A stretch of 64,000 nt of DNA from Marinobacter sp. F4218 (GCF_019443085.1 NZ_JAHZIL010000003.1:310001-374000), one strand, 5' to 3'. Positions 28,730 through 37,766 are shown, counted from the stretch's first letter. Notes: generated by a model not told the origin, from the sequence alone. Program-made: numbers and translations.

Positions 28730-28848
28730 CCCAGCCCCTCTGTTTTGGACAAGAAGCCACACAAATGGCTCAATACGACAACGCCGGCCGGCGGGTTCGG
28801 GACACACGTCAAACCTAAACCACCTGATAACAGTAGTTAGGGCAAAAC

Positions 28849-29610
28849 ATGAAACTTCAAGATTCCGTAATCGCAATCACTGGCGGTGGCCAGGGCCTGG
28901 GCCGCGCCATGGCCGAATACTTTGCCGCCCGGGGCGCCAAACTGGCACTCATCGATCTGATGCCCGAAAAGCTCGACGAAGCCGTTGCCGCCTGCAAAGC
29001 CGCAGGTGTGGAGGCAAAGAGCTACGTCTGCAACGTGGCCAAGGAAGAAGAGGTCGAGCAAACCTTCGCGGCCATTGCGAGCGACTTTGGCCAGCTCAAC
29101 GGTCTGATTAATAACGCCGGCATCCTGCGGGACGGCCTGATGGTCAAGGTTAAGGATGGCCAGGTTGAGAAGCGCATGGAACTGTCCCAATGGCAGTCGG
29201 TTATTGACGTCAACCTGACCGGTGTTTTCCTGTGTGGTCGGGAAGCGGCTACCCAGATGATCAAGAACGGCGACCAGGGCGTGATCATCAACATTGCCTC
29301 GATTTCCCGCGCGGGGAATATGGGACAGAGCAACTACTCTGCCGCCAAGGCGGGTGTGTCTGCCCTGGTACCGGTTTGGGCGAAGGAGCTGGCGCGTTAT
29401 GGTATTCGCTGCATGGGCATTGCTCCGGGCTTTATCGAAACCGAGATGACCGCCTCCATGAAACCGGAAGCGCTGGAGAAGATGACCGCGGGCATTCCGC
29501 TGAAGCGCATGGGTAAGCCTGAGGAGATTGCTTCAGCGGCGGCGTTTATTTTTGAGAACGACTACCTTTCCGGGCGCATGATTGAGGTGGATGGGGCTTT
29601 GAGGCTGTAG
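28849..29610 (+). CDS. SDR-family oxidoreductase (FabG-like)
   Basis: 253 residues with the classical SDR layout: TGGGQGLG cofactor motif (residues 11-18), NNAG (NNAGILRD), catalytic Ser in IASISRAGN, YSAAK, and a C-terminal GRMIEVDGALRL. An insertion around KVKDGQVEKRMELSQWQ distinguishes it from housekeeping FabG, which lies in the fab cluster elsewhere in such genomes. Probably reduces a 3-oxoacyl or related carbonyl substrate; the substrate cannot be read from sequence. Own promoter; separated from the next gene by a large inverted repeat. Confidence 0.88.
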   Translation: MKLQDSVIAITGGGQGLGRAMAEYFAARGAKLALIDLMPEKLDEAVAACKAAGVEAKSYVCNVAKEEEVEQTFAAIASDFGQLNGLINNAGILRDGLMVKVKDGQVEKRMELSQWQSVIDVNLTGVFLCGREAATQMIKNGDQGVIINIASISRAGNMGQSNYSAAKAGVSALVPVWAKELARYGIRCMGIAPGFIETEMTASMKPEALEKMTAGIPLKRMGKPEEIASAAAFIFENDYLSGRMIEVDGALRL

Positions 29611-29633
29611 CCTTCGAGTTTGAGGGCTGGCCC

Positions 29634-29716
29634 CGGGGTGGGGTACCTTTTCTTCTGGTACACGAACTCGCTGCGCTCAGACATCTTTGTTCCGGCAGAA
29701 AAGGTACCCCACCCCG
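29634..29716. repeat. Long intergenic inverted repeat with 20-bp perfect arms
   Basis: The 20 nt at 29634-29653 (CGGGGTGGGGTACC then TTTTCT) are the exact reverse complement of 29697-29716. The 43-nt centre contains CGCTGCGCTCAGACAT. It lies between convergent genes (SDR and the alkyltransferase-like gene). It could act as a bidirectional transcription stop or be a dispersed intergenic repeat (REP-like); no second copy occurs in this window. Confidence 0.8.
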
Positions 29717-29761
29717 TGACCGGCAGACCTATGGAATAAGCTTACTGACAACGAAGAAGGA

Positions 29762-30070
29762 CTAGGGTTGCCATTGGTATTCGCGCAGGTTGATCTTCCC
29801 GTTTTTTACTTCTACTCCGTCTCGTTCCAGCAGCTCTTTTTGCAAGACGAACGTTGGCGAGCCTTCCGGGAAGGCGATCTGGCCATTGCTGCGGATTACT
29901 CGGTACCAGGGAACTGAATGTCCCTCCGGGAGTTTACCCAGCGCGCGGCCGATATACCGGGCCTGCCGTCCGAGACCGGCCATGCCCGCCACCTGTCCAT
30001 AGCTGGCGACCTTCCCTTCAGGAATGCTCAGAACGACCTGCCAGATTTTCTGATCCTTGTTTGGTTCCAT
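29762..30070 (-). CDS. Alkyltransferase-like protein (ATL)
   Basis: 102 residues related to the DNA-binding half of O6-methylguanine methyltransferase. The methyltransferase motif PCHRV is here PWYRV (VPWYRVIRSNG), so the acceptor cysteine is a tryptophan: the ATL signature. ATLs bind O6-alkylguanine and hand lesions to nucleotide-excision repair. The helix-turn-helix segment KVASYGQVAGMAGLGRQARYIGRAL is intact. The ATG lies 3 nt after the ampG stop, in an arrangement TGA-GTG-ATG, so translation is coupled. Confidence 0.92.
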   Translation of the reverse strand: MEPNKDQKIWQVVLSIPEGKVASYGQVAGMAGLGRQARYIGRALGKLPEGHSVPWYRVIRSNGQIAFPEGSPTFVLQKELLERDGVEVKNGKINLREYQWQP

Positions 30071-30073
30071 CAC

Positions 30074-31492
30074 TCAGGACTCCTTCAGAGCCGGTTCTGA
30101 GTCTGGATCAATCTGCTCGGCTTTTCGTGGTGCCAGCGCGTCCAGTCTCTCGCCCTGTCGAATCATGAACATCGCCAGCAGGATGGCCGGCACGCCCATG
30201 ACACCGGCAACGAAGAAGAACTGGGCGTAGCCGAAGTCGGCCACGACGATGCCTGAGAAGCCGCCAAGAAACTTACCCGGCAGGGTCATCAGGGAGCTGA
30301 ACAGGGCGTACTGGGTTGCCGTGAAGGAGGCACTGGTCATGCTGGACAACCAGGCGATGAGCGCGACGTTGGCGATGCCACCGCTCAGGTTGTCGGCACT
30401 GACCACGGCCGCCAGCGTAATCACGTTCGGCGGGTACTGGGCAAGGAGGACGAACAGCAGGTTGGTTGCTGCAGTCATCACCGCCCCCAGCAACAGAATC
30501 CTGCGAACGCCGTACCGCACCACCATGACCCCGCCGGCCAGCGAACCGGCAATGGTCATGAAGAAACCGAAGATCTTGGTGACATCTGCTACCTGGGTCT
30601 TGCTGAAGCCCATGAAGTCCAGATAGAAGGGGTTGGCCATTACCCCCATGGCAATGTCGGAAATCCGGTAAACCGCGACCATCACCAGTATGAGCACCGC
30701 CAGCTCTTTGTAGCGATTGAAGAAATCCAGGAACGGGCCGGCGACGGCGGCATAGAACCAGCCGACGAGTCGTGCGAGGCGCGGATTGAGGTGGCCACGT
30801 TTGGCCGCTTCCTGTTCGATTTTGTGGGCGATGTCCTGGGCGGCGGCGAAGTGGTTAACCGACGGCTCGCGGACGATCAGTACCGTCAGGGCTCCGACGC
30901 CGACGAGGCAGGCCATCACCTGGTAGGACACCTGCCAGGACCAGAACTCCGCGAGATACAGCGCGCCGGCACCGGCAACCAGCAGCGCTAGCCGGTAGCC
31001 GAAGATGTAGGTGGCCGCCAGCGCCGCCTGCAATCGCTCCTCCGCGATTTCAATGCGATAGGCATCGATGGCGACATCCTGTGTTGCCGACGAGAACGCA
31101 ACCAGAAGACCGCACAGGGCCATCATTTCCGGTGCCGTCGTGGCATCGACATTGGCCATCAGATAGAGGCCGGTTGCGATCCCGGACTGGGCCAGAATGA
31201 TCCAGCTACGGCGCTTCCCCAGCAACCGGTCCAGCAGCGGCAACCGTAACCGATCCACCACGGGCGCCCAGAAAACTTTGATGGAGTAAGTTATGCCCAG
31301 CCAGCTGAAGAAGCCGATGGTGGCGGTTTCCACTCCCACGTCCGCCAGCCGGGCGTTCAGCGTGGAGAAAACCAGTAAGAAAGGCAGCCCCGCCGAAAAC
31401 CCCAGAAACAGGAGGGCAATGACCTGCCAGCGAGTGTATGTGTAGAGCGTGTCCCGGATCAGGGCGCGGCGGTCGCTGGAAAGAATGGTCAA
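30074..31492 (-). CDS. ampG: AmpG-type muropeptide permease (MFS)
   Basis: 472 residues, about 12-14 membrane helices. The start region WQVIALLFLGFSAGLPFLLVFSTLNARL and the SSATQDVAIDAYRIE segment are AmpG signatures. It imports GlcNAc-anhydromuropeptides for cell-wall recycling and, where AmpC is inducible, feeds beta-lactamase induction. Sits in a yajQ-ampG-ATL unit with gaps of 9 and 3 nt. Confidence 0.9.
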   Translation of the reverse strand: MTILSSDRRALIRDTLYTYTRWQVIALLFLGFSAGLPFLLVFSTLNARLADVGVETATIGFFSWLGITYSIKVFWAPVVDRLRLPLLDRLLGKRRSWIILAQSGIATGLYLMANVDATTAPEMMALCGLLVAFSSATQDVAIDAYRIEIAEERLQAALAATYIFGYRLALLVAGAGALYLAEFWSWQVSYQVMACLVGVGALTVLIVREPSVNHFAAAQDIAHKIEQEAAKRGHLNPRLARLVGWFYAAVAGPFLDFFNRYKELAVLILVMVAVYRISDIAMGVMANPFYLDFMGFSKTQVADVTKIFGFFMTIAGSLAGGVMVVRYGVRRILLLGAVMTAATNLLFVLLAQYPPNVITLAAVVSADNLSGGIANVALIAWLSSMTSASFTATQYALFSSLMTLPGKFLGGFSGIVVADFGYAQFFFVAGVMGVPAILLAMFMIRQGERLDALAPRKAEQIDPDSEPALKES

Positions 31493-31501
31493 GCCTCCGG
31501 A

Positions 31502-31984
31502 TCAGTCGCGAAAATTGTTGAACTGCAGCGGGATCTCCAGATCCGCTTCGCGCAGCATCGCCATGGCAGCTTGCAGATCGTCCCGCTTCTTGCCGGTTAC
31601 CCGAACCTTGTCACCCTGAATGCTGGCCTGAACTTTCAGTTTGGCGTCCTTGATCATCTTCACGATCTTCTTCGCCATGTCCGTTTCAATACCCTGCTTC
31701 AGGAGCAGGTGCTGCTTTACCAGCTTGCCGGACTTGCTTTCACCGTCTTCGGACAGGGCGCGGACGTCGATTTTGCGTTTGGCAAAGGCCATTCGCAACA
31801 TGTCCAGCAGCTGCTCCAGCTGAAATTCCTGCTCCGCACTGATGGTAATGCCCTTGTCATCACGCTCGATATTCGCTTCCACGTTCTTGAAATCCCAGCG
31901 GGTGGCCAGGTCTTTCTTGGCCTGGTCCACCGCGTTGGTGACTTCGTGCATGTCAATTTCAGAAACTATGTCAAAAGAAGGCAT
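31502..31984 (-). CDS. yajQ: YajQ-family nucleotide-binding protein
   Basis: 160 residues, [32 protein letters not shown] start and [21 protein letters not shown] near the C-terminus; full-length match to the family pattern. YajQ proteins bind nucleotides, and the Xanthomonas member is a c-di-GMP effector. Divergent from the response regulator at 32136, first in a yajQ-ampG-ATL unit. Confidence 0.94.
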   Translation of the reverse strand: MPSFDIVSEIDMHEVTNAVDQAKKDLATRWDFKNVEANIERDDKGITISAEQEFQLEQLLDMLRMAFAKRKIDVRALSEDGESKSGKLVKQHLLLKQGIETDMAKKIVKMIKDAKLKVQASIQGDKVRVTGKKRDDLQAAMAMLREADLEIPLQFNNFRD

Positions 31985-32135
31985 GGTCGTTATTCTCCAG
32001 TAGCCACCGGGGGTATACTGTGGCCTACATTAATTCCCGGATGTTCAAGGTGCCAAAGCATAGCAAGACCCACGCCGGACCGCATCCGGCAAAGGGCGCC
32101 GCATTCGACAATGGACTGGTGAGAAGTAGATAACA

Positions 32136-33107
32136 ATGCCAAACCTGGACCTACCCATCCTCGTAGTAGATGACGCCAAATTCAGCAGCATGGTGGTTGG
32201 CCGCACCCTGCGCAATGCCGGTTACCGCGACGTACGAATCGTCAACAACTCCCCCGCCGCGCTTGAGCTGATCGAACAACGCCCGGTCAGCGTGCTGATT
32301 GCCGACTGGCTGATGCCGGAGATGGATGGGCTCGAGTTGACCGACAGTGTTCGGCAACAGGACGAACAGAACAACCATTACACCTATGTGATTCTGCTCA
32401 CCGCCCGGGAGAGCGTGGAGGCACTATCGGAAGCGTTTGATCGAGGCGTGGATGACTTTATCTACAAGTCCGACATGACCAAGCAGCTGATCCCCCGAAT
32501 CTTTGCCGCGGATCGTATGGCTGATCGCCAGAACACCCTGCTGAGGGCGAACTCTCTGCTGATTGAGAACAATCGGGAACTCGAGGCGACCAACATCATC
32601 GATCTGGAAACCGGTCTCTGCAACAACAAGTATGGCCGGGAACGTCTCGCCAAAATGCTGCGCCATGCCGAATCCCGGGGTGGCTCATGCGCCTACGTCC
32701 TCTGCGGCATCCGCAACTGGCAAGAACTCAAACGCAAGCATCCACCGACGGTGATGAGCGAGTTGGCCGTTGGCATCGCCCGGCGCCTCAGCACCCTGAT
32801 TCGACCGATTGACGTGCTGTGCCGGGTGGGTGACAACCAGTTCGCCATCATTGCCTACTTTCCCAACAGCGACCACTGCACAACCACCGCGTTCCGACGG
32901 GTATTCGACGGCATCAATCACAAGGCACTTAAAACCACCGCAGGCTATATCTCCGTGGAAGCGGGCATGGTGCTCTGCCGGGCCGATGCCCAGCAGGGCA
33001 CACCCTCGGTGCAGGAGGTGGAACGCACCGCCGTCGAGGGGCTGGTGGACGCCTATGAAACCCGGCGATTCACCGAAACCGCTCCGGAGGTCACCGAGGG
33101 GGCGTGA
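32136..33107 (+). CDS. Response regulator with degenerate GGDEF output domain
   Basis: 323 residues. A receiver domain (1-125) has the acidic pair DD, phospho-acceptor Asp57 in LIADWLMPEMDG, and the conserved Thr and Lys (LLTAR, YKSD). The C-terminal domain has the size and pattern of GGDEF (IDLETGLCNNKYGRERL; RVGDNQFAII), but the catalytic signature reads GDNQF. It is therefore unlikely to make c-di-GMP and may bind GTP or act by protein contact. No histidine kinase is adjacent. A candidate small RNA follows. Confidence 0.88.
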   Translation: MPNLDLPILVVDDAKFSSMVVGRTLRNAGYRDVRIVNNSPAALELIEQRPVSVLIADWLMPEMDGLELTDSVRQQDEQNNHYTYVILLTARESVEALSEAFDRGVDDFIYKSDMTKQLIPRIFAADRMADRQNTLLRANSLLIENNRELEATNIIDLETGLCNNKYGRERLAKMLRHAESRGGSCAYVLCGIRNWQELKRKHPPTVMSELAVGIARRLSTLIRPIDVLCRVGDNQFAIIAYFPNSDHCTTTAFRRVFDGINHKALKTTAGYISVEAGMVLCRADAQQGTPSVQEVERTAVEGLVDAYETRRFTETAPEVTEGA

Positions 33108-33161
33108 TACCCGGCTGACCACTTTTCGAACAATCTGTAACAGTGCGACACACATCACAAA

Positions 33162-33190
33162 CAGACACAGCCGAGCGAAAGCCCTATTCT
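33162..33190 (+). promoter_or_regulatory. Possible promoter of the candidate small RNA
   Basis: CAGACA, 17-nt spacer, TATTCT, ending 6 nt before the first stem of the structured region. The -35 matches TTGACA at 4 of 6 positions; moderate evidence. Confidence 0.4.
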
Positions 33191-33196
33191 GCAATT

Positions 33197-33340
33197 GTGG
33201 ATTTAAGCAGTATCCCCCATGGCGGAGGAGCCGAGTAGTACCTCCGCCGCCAAATGGGGAAACGATCCACCGGATTAACGAATTTTTCAGGCACTTTCGT
33301 TCTTTCCTTATTTTGGGCCAGCTGATCTAGCTGGCCTTTT
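33197..33340 (+). ncRNA. Candidate structured small RNA with its own terminator
   Basis: A nested stem: GTGGAT/ATCCAC (33197-33202 with 33265-33270), then CCCCAT/ATGGGG (33215-33220 with 33254-33259), stacked on GGCGGAGG/CCTCCGCC (33221-33228 with 33241-33248) closed by a 12-nt loop. It is followed by an intrinsic terminator (GGCCAGCT-gatct-AGCTGGCC, 33316-33336) and TTTTTATTTT. There is no credible ORF, and a promoter-like sequence lies just before it. It could alternatively be the leader or 3' UTR of a neighbour, but the terminator separates it from the AraC gene at 33406. Not recognised as a known RNA family. Confidence 0.55.
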
Positions 33341-33405
33341 TATTTTGTGTTTCCAAATTCCGGTATACTCGGCACATAACGATTCAAATAACCCGTGCTG
33401 TAGCC

Positions 33406-34425
33406 ATGACATCCCTTGGAACCGCCTCTGTCGCCGCCTTGCGGCAATATGTTCGCGCCGCCGAATCCGCCGGCGAAGACACCGATGCCCTGTTCAAACT
33501 GGCTGGACTGAACCCGGAAATCCTGGCGACGGACGACGGCCGCATCCCGGGCGAGCAACTCCAGAAGTTCATTCATCTCCTGTGCGAACAGACCGGCAAC
33601 CCGGTTCTCGGGCTGGAAACCGGCGATTTCGTACAACCCGGCTCCTACAGCGTTCTCGGTTATATCACCATGAGCTGCGCCACGCTGGGGGAAGCAGTGG
33701 CCCGGATCGCCCCGTTCGAAAAACTCGTTGGTGACATGGGCACCACCAGCCTTGCCATCAATGGCGATGAGATCACCCTCACCTGGACCTGTCACTTCAC
33801 CGATCCCGTCGTACGCCCTCACCTGGTCGACAACGTATTTTCGTCCTGGGTGAATTACGCCCGGTGGCTGGCCGACAACCGCACCGCCTCACCCTCCCGT
33901 GTCTGCCTGCGGCGGCCATCCCCGGGCCACGCGCTGGAGCAGGCCTACCAGGAACGCTGGCGTTGCCCTGTCCTGTTCGGTGCCGACGAAGACAGCGTTA
34001 CCCTGAAAAAAGATCTGCTGGAAACGCGCCTGCGACAACCGGACCCACTGCTGCGGAAAACCCTCGAGGCCCACGCGCTTACACAGCTTGCCGCCCTGGA
34101 TACCGACAGCGATCTGATTTCCCGGGTAAAGCACAGCATCCAGCAGCAACTCATGCATGGGATCACGCGGCAGGACATGGTGGCGGAAGATCTGCGGATG
34201 ACCAGTCGCACCCTGCAGCGCAAACTGAGCCAGGATGGGGTGTCGTATCAGAAACTGCTGGATGAGGTTCGACTGAAAATGGCGGAGGATTATCTGCTCA
34301 ACAGCGAGTTGGCAATTCCGGACATTGCATTACGGCTGGGGTACAGTGAAACCACGTCGTTCCACCGCAAATTCAAGGCAGTAAAAGGCAAGACGCCCGG
34401 AGAGTTCCGGGCGTCCAGAGACTGA
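33406..34425 (+). CDS. AraC-family transcriptional regulator
   Basis: 339 residues. The N-terminal 200 residues match the arabinose-binding-like domain of the OruR/VirS-type AraC group (LLCEQTGNPVLGLETGDFVQPGSYSVLGYITMSCATLGEAV). The C-terminal 100 residues contain two helix-turn-helix motifs (VAEDLRMTSRTLQRKLSQDG and IALRLGYSETTSFHRKFKAVKGKTPGEFR). The effector and target are unknown. It is convergent with argG, 2 nt apart, and its 3' end carries a hairpin that could terminate argG. Confidence 0.92.
   Translation: MTSLGTASVAALRQYVRAAESAGEDTDALFKLAGLNPEILATDDGRIPGEQLQKFIHLLCEQTGNPVLGLETGDFVQPGSYSVLGYITMSCATLGEAVARIAPFEKLVGDMGTTSLAINGDEITLTWTCHFTDPVVRPHLVDNVFSSWVNYARWLADNRTASPSRVCLRRPSPGHALEQAYQERWRCPVLFGADEDSVTLKKDLLETRLRQPDPLLRKTLEAHALTQLAALDTDSDLISRVKHSIQQQLMHGITRQDMVAEDLRMTSRTLQRKLSQDGVSYQKLLDEVRLKMAEDYLLNSELAIPDIALRLGYSETTSFHRKFKAVKGKTPGEFRASRD
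34385..34415 (-). terminator. Possible argG terminator inside the araC-type gene end
   Basis: GACGCCCGG (34392-34400) and CCGGGCGTC (34407-34415) form a 9-bp stem. On the minus strand it is followed by TTGCCTTTT. It lies in the last codons of the convergent regulator gene. Confidence 0.5.
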
Positions 34426-34427
34426 TA

Positions 34428-35639
34428 TCAGAGCGCGCGGCCCTTGCCAGCAGCAATGCGCAGGCGCAGGGCGTTCAGCTTGATGAAGCCTTCCGCATCC
34501 TTCTGGTCGTAGGCGCCCTGATCCTCCTCGAAGGTTGCGATCTTCTCGTCGAACAGGGAGTCGTCAGACTTACGGCCGGCCACATCGACATTGCCCTTGT
34601 AGAGCTTCAGGCGAACGGTACCGTTCACGTACTCCTGGGTCTGGTCGATCAGCGCCTGCAGCGCTTCACGCTCCGGGGACCACCAGTAACCGTTGTAGAT
34701 AACCTCGGCGTAGCGCGGCATGATGCTGTCTTTCAGGTGCGCCACTTCTCGGTCCAGGGTGATGGACTCGATGGCACGATGAGCCCGCAGCATGATGGTG
34801 CCGCCCGGGGTCTCGTAACATCCGCGGGACTTCATACCAACATAACGGTTCTCGACGATATCCAGACGGCCAATGCCGTTATCGCCGGCCAGCTTATTCA
34901 GGGTCTCCAGCACCACGTGCGGCTTCATCTCCTGGCCATCAACGGCGACGATGTCACCCTTCCTGTAGGTCAGCTCGACATAGGTCGGCTTGTCCGGGGC
35001 CGCTTCCGGGGAAACACTCCAGCGCCACATGTCTTCTTCGGCTTCCGCCCAGGGATCTTCCAGGTTGATGCCTTCGTAGGAAATGTGCAGCAGGTTCGCA
35101 TCCATGGAATAAGGGCTCTTGCCCTTCTTCTTCTCCACCGGAATGTTGCGCTCGTCGCAGTACGCCAGCAGCTTCTCGCGGGAGTTCAGATCCCACTCGC
35201 GCCAGGGCGCAATTACCTTTACACCCGGCTTGAGCGCATAGGCACCCAGCTCGAAACGAACCTGGTCGTTGCCCTTGCCGGTCGCGCCATGGGAGATGGC
35301 ATCGGCGCCGGTCTCGTTGGCGATCTCGATCAGTCGGCGGGAGATCAGCGGGCGGGCAATGGAGGTACCCAGCAGGTACTCACCCTCGTAGATGGTGTTC
35401 GCGCGGAACATCGGGAACACGTAATCGCGCACAAACTCCTCGCGCAGGTCCTCGATGTAGATTTCCTTTACCCCCAGCGCCTCGGCTTTCGCCCGCGCCG
35501 GTTCCACTTCCTCGCCCTGGCCGATATCAGCGGTGAAGGTCACCACCTCACAGTTGTAGGTATCCTGCAACCACCGCACGATCACGGAAGTATCCAGGCC
35601 ACCGGAATAGGCCAGCACCACCTTTTTAATATCAGACAT
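34428..35639 (-). CDS. argG: Argininosuccinate synthase
   Basis: 403 residues. Catalyses ATP-dependent joining of citrulline and aspartate in arginine synthesis. Begins [20 protein letters not shown] (PP-loop), with [15 protein letters not shown] and [11 protein letters not shown] substrate motifs. Full length and intact. It is alone on its strand; no convincing ArgR box is visible upstream. Confidence 0.97.
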   Translation of the reverse strand: MSDIKKVVLAYSGGLDTSVIVRWLQDTYNCEVVTFTADIGQGEEVEPARAKAEALGVKEIYIEDLREEFVRDYVFPMFRANTIYEGEYLLGTSIARPLISRRLIEIANETGADAISHGATGKGNDQVRFELGAYALKPGVKVIAPWREWDLNSREKLLAYCDERNIPVEKKKGKSPYSMDANLLHISYEGINLEDPWAEAEEDMWRWSVSPEAAPDKPTYVELTYRKGDIVAVDGQEMKPHVVLETLNKLAGDNGIGRLDIVENRYVGMKSRGCYETPGGTIMLRAHRAIESITLDREVAHLKDSIMPRYAEVIYNGYWWSPEREALQALIDQTQEYVNGTVRLKLYKGNVDVAGRKSDDSLFDEKIATFEEDQGAYDQKDAEGFIKLNALRLRIAAGKGRAL

Positions 35640-35740
35640 GCCCTTGCTCCAGACTGAACAGAATGGATGTATCGAAAATAAGGCGCATATTGTACGGGAG
35701 AGCGGGGGGAATGGCTATTGGGCCAAGGCATGACAACAAC

Positions 35741-35774
35741 AAAACCCGAACGGACCATAGACGGCCCGTTCGGG
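35741..35774 (-). terminator. Terminator downstream of fliS
   Basis: On the minus strand CCCGAACGG pairs with CCGTTCGGG over a 12-nt loop and is followed by TTTTGTTGTTG. It ends the fliD-fliS transcript. Confidence 0.82.
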
Positions 35775-35802
35775 TCATTACAGGAGCGCTACTCTGTTCG
35801 GG

Positions 35803-36201
35803 TCAGCCCGCCTGCTGCTGAGCAACAACCTCTTCACGAATACCGTCCCAGCCTTCCTTTACAGAGCGCAGCAATTGCGCCACCTCATCCAGACGGTTGA
35901 TGTCGTTACGGGCGTTCGCTTCCCAGAGTGCGCGCTCCATGTACTCGTAGAGTGCGTCAAGGCGCTCGGACAGTTCGCCGCCCTGCTCCTTATCCAGAAA
36001 TCCGCGGAGCGCTCCAACGATGTCCATCGCCTTCAGGATCAGCTTGCCCTTGGCCTCGTAGTCCCGGGCCTGAATCTTCGCCTTGGCCATATTGATGCGC
36101 TCGAGGGCCCCCTGGTACAGGAGCTGGATGAGTTTGTGCGGATCGGCATCGGTAATGCTGGTCTGGGTGTTGATTCGCTGGTATTGCTGAAGGCCGTTCA
36201 T
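35803..36201 (-). CDS. fliS: FliS, flagellin export chaperone
   Basis: 132 residues, all helical: NGLQQYQRINTQTSITDADPHKLIQLLYQGALERINMAKAKI is the family start. FliS binds the flagellin C-terminus in the cytoplasm to stop early polymerisation. It follows fliD by 30 nt and is last in the filament-gene run, as usual. Confidence 0.95.
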   Translation of the reverse strand: MNGLQQYQRINTQTSITDADPHKLIQLLYQGALERINMAKAKIQARDYEAKGKLILKAMDIVGALRGFLDKEQGGELSERLDALYEYMERALWEANARNDINRLDEVAQLLRSVKEGWDGIREEVVAQQQAG

Positions 36202-36231
36202 AGGTAACCTCTTGGAGTTCAGCGCTGTTTA

Positions 36232-37641
36232 CTATTGCTTGCCGCTGGATTGCTGAGGTGCAATTGCTGCCAACTGCTGGCTGACGTAATTGCCCGTGCT
36301 GTTCAATTGAGAGATCAAAGAGTCGGCTGCTGAAAACTGTGCAACCAACCGCTCGCGATAAGTCTGCATCCGGAGGTCAAGTCGATCTCTCTGTTCCTGA
36401 ATATCATCCAGGGTTCTATTGAGCCCCTCTGTTCGACTGGAAATCGCACCATCGCTGGCCAGATAATTTTCGATACTTGCTTCGATCTGTCCGGCAATTC
36501 CATTGGTGCCATTTTGCTCTGACAATAAAGCGGTAACTGCCTGAGGGTCGGATTCAAGTTTTTCCTTGAATACAGAATCGTCGAACTCCAGCCTGCCGGT
36601 GCCTGGATCCGTCTTGATACCAAGATCGGCGAGGGTCCTGACAGAACTGTTTTCCATACCAGCGGGAATAGCAGTAAACGCAGACCGCAGATCACGCTCA
36701 ATATTTCGAATGGTGGAATCACCCGACAATATCCCACTGCTACCGCTGCCGGCACTGTATCCGGAAGCTTTGTTAATAACGTCTTTCAGGGCATTGTATT
36801 TATCGATGAATTCCTGAACCCGGCCCGCCACTTCATCAGGATCTCGCTCGACCTTGATCGTGGAGGCCCCGAGGGACCTGATATCGAATGTAATACCCTC
36901 AACTACGTTTTCTACGTTGTTGGAGGATCGACTTACTGCAATACCATTGACTTCAAGCAACGCGTCTTGCGCTGCCACCGTCTCGGTCAAATTCGACGCG
37001 GTCCCATCAAACGCAAACTGTGAAAGCCCGGACCCATCGGTGCTGTTACCGTCACTATCGGCCACCGAGACCTGAATGGCATTTTGAAGCCCACTCTCGT
37101 CGGAAGACAGGACCAGACGAAATCCGCTACCGGTGTCAACAATGCCCGCCGATAAGCCGGCACCCGAGTCGTTGATGGAGTCGGCAAGTCCCTGGAGCGT
37201 ATTGTTACTACCATCAACCGTTACGTCGGTACTCACTCCATTTACCGTGAACGTCAGAGTACCTGTACCAACGGTCGTCGTGTCAGTGTCGGCAAAAGTT
37301 GCTGAGGCCAGCGACTGCGCCTGGGCAAGCTGCGTGACATTGATACTGTATGAGCCACGGCTCGCTGTCGCTGGATCAACATTGACGGCCGCTACCGATT
37401 CATTAGTCGAGGTTGCCGTCAAAGCTTTCAGCCCATCAGAAGATGCGAGGGTTTCCAGCGGCGTCCTCAACGCCTCCAAAGCACTTCTCAGGGCGCCAAA
37501 AGCAGAGATTTTGCTTTCGGCCTCATTTTCTCTTCGATTCAGGCGGAGTTCAGTGGGCTGGCGCTCTGCGTTGACCAGTTTATCAACCAGATCGGCACTG
37601 AAGATTCCCGAGCCAGCACCTAGCGATGAAATTCCTGCCAT
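36232..37641 (-). CDS. fliD: FliD, flagellar filament cap
   Basis: 469 residues from MAGISSLGAGSGI, with AGGAGG just upstream; the longer open frame was rejected. N-terminal helical D0/D1 segment (SADLVDKLVNAERQP), flagellin-hook IN motifs (GSYSINVTQLAQAQSLAS), and C-terminal coiled segment (DDIQEQRDRLDLRMQTYRERLVAQF). The distal cap guides flagellin folding. A sigma-28 promoter stands directly upstream, after the flaG terminator, so it is transcribed independently. Confidence 0.95.
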   Translation of the reverse strand: MAGISSLGAGSGIFSADLVDKLVNAERQPTELRLNRRENEAESKISAFGALRSALEALRTPLETLASSDGLKALTATSTNESVAAVNVDPATASRGSYSINVTQLAQAQSLASATFADTDTTTVGTGTLTFTVNGVSTDVTVDGSNNTLQGLADSINDSGAGLSAGIVDTGSGFRLVLSSDESGLQNAIQVSVADSDGNSTDGSGLSQFAFDGTASNLTETVAAQDALLEVNGIAVSRSSNNVENVVEGITFDIRSLGASTIKVERDPDEVAGRVQEFIDKYNALKDVINKASGYSAGSGSSGILSGDSTIRNIERDLRSAFTAIPAGMENSSVRTLADLGIKTDPGTGRLEFDDSVFKEKLESDPQAVTALLSEQNGTNGIAGQIEASIENYLASDGAISSRTEGLNRTLDDIQEQRDRLDLRMQTYRERLVAQFSAADSLISQLNSTGNYVSQQLAAIAPQQSSGKQ

Positions 37642-37679
37642 ATCGAGCCTCCTACAAGGCTTGCCTGTTCTTTTAACGT

Positions 37680-37706
37680 GTAACGGCATGGGACGGCAAA
37701 ACTTTG
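37680..37706 (-). promoter_or_regulatory. Sigma-28 (FliA) promoter of fliD
   Basis: On the minus strand CAAAGTTT, 11-nt spacer, GCCGTTAC. Consensus is TAAAGTTT-N11-GCCGATAA, giving 13 of 16 matches with exact spacing; 39 nt above the fliD start. Confidence 0.82.
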
Positions 37707-37766
37707 CCTAATTCCCAAAACCTTTCAGTAATATTTTGTAATCCGACTGCGGGCTCTGCACAGACG

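Noticed and set aside
34737..35657. 306-codon plus-strand frame opposite argG
   Set aside because: argG is unmistakable on the minus strand; the long antisense frame is a common effect of GC-rich codon bias.
35640..35720. ArgR box upstream of argG
   Set aside because: Only loose matches to the ARG-box consensus; not supportable.
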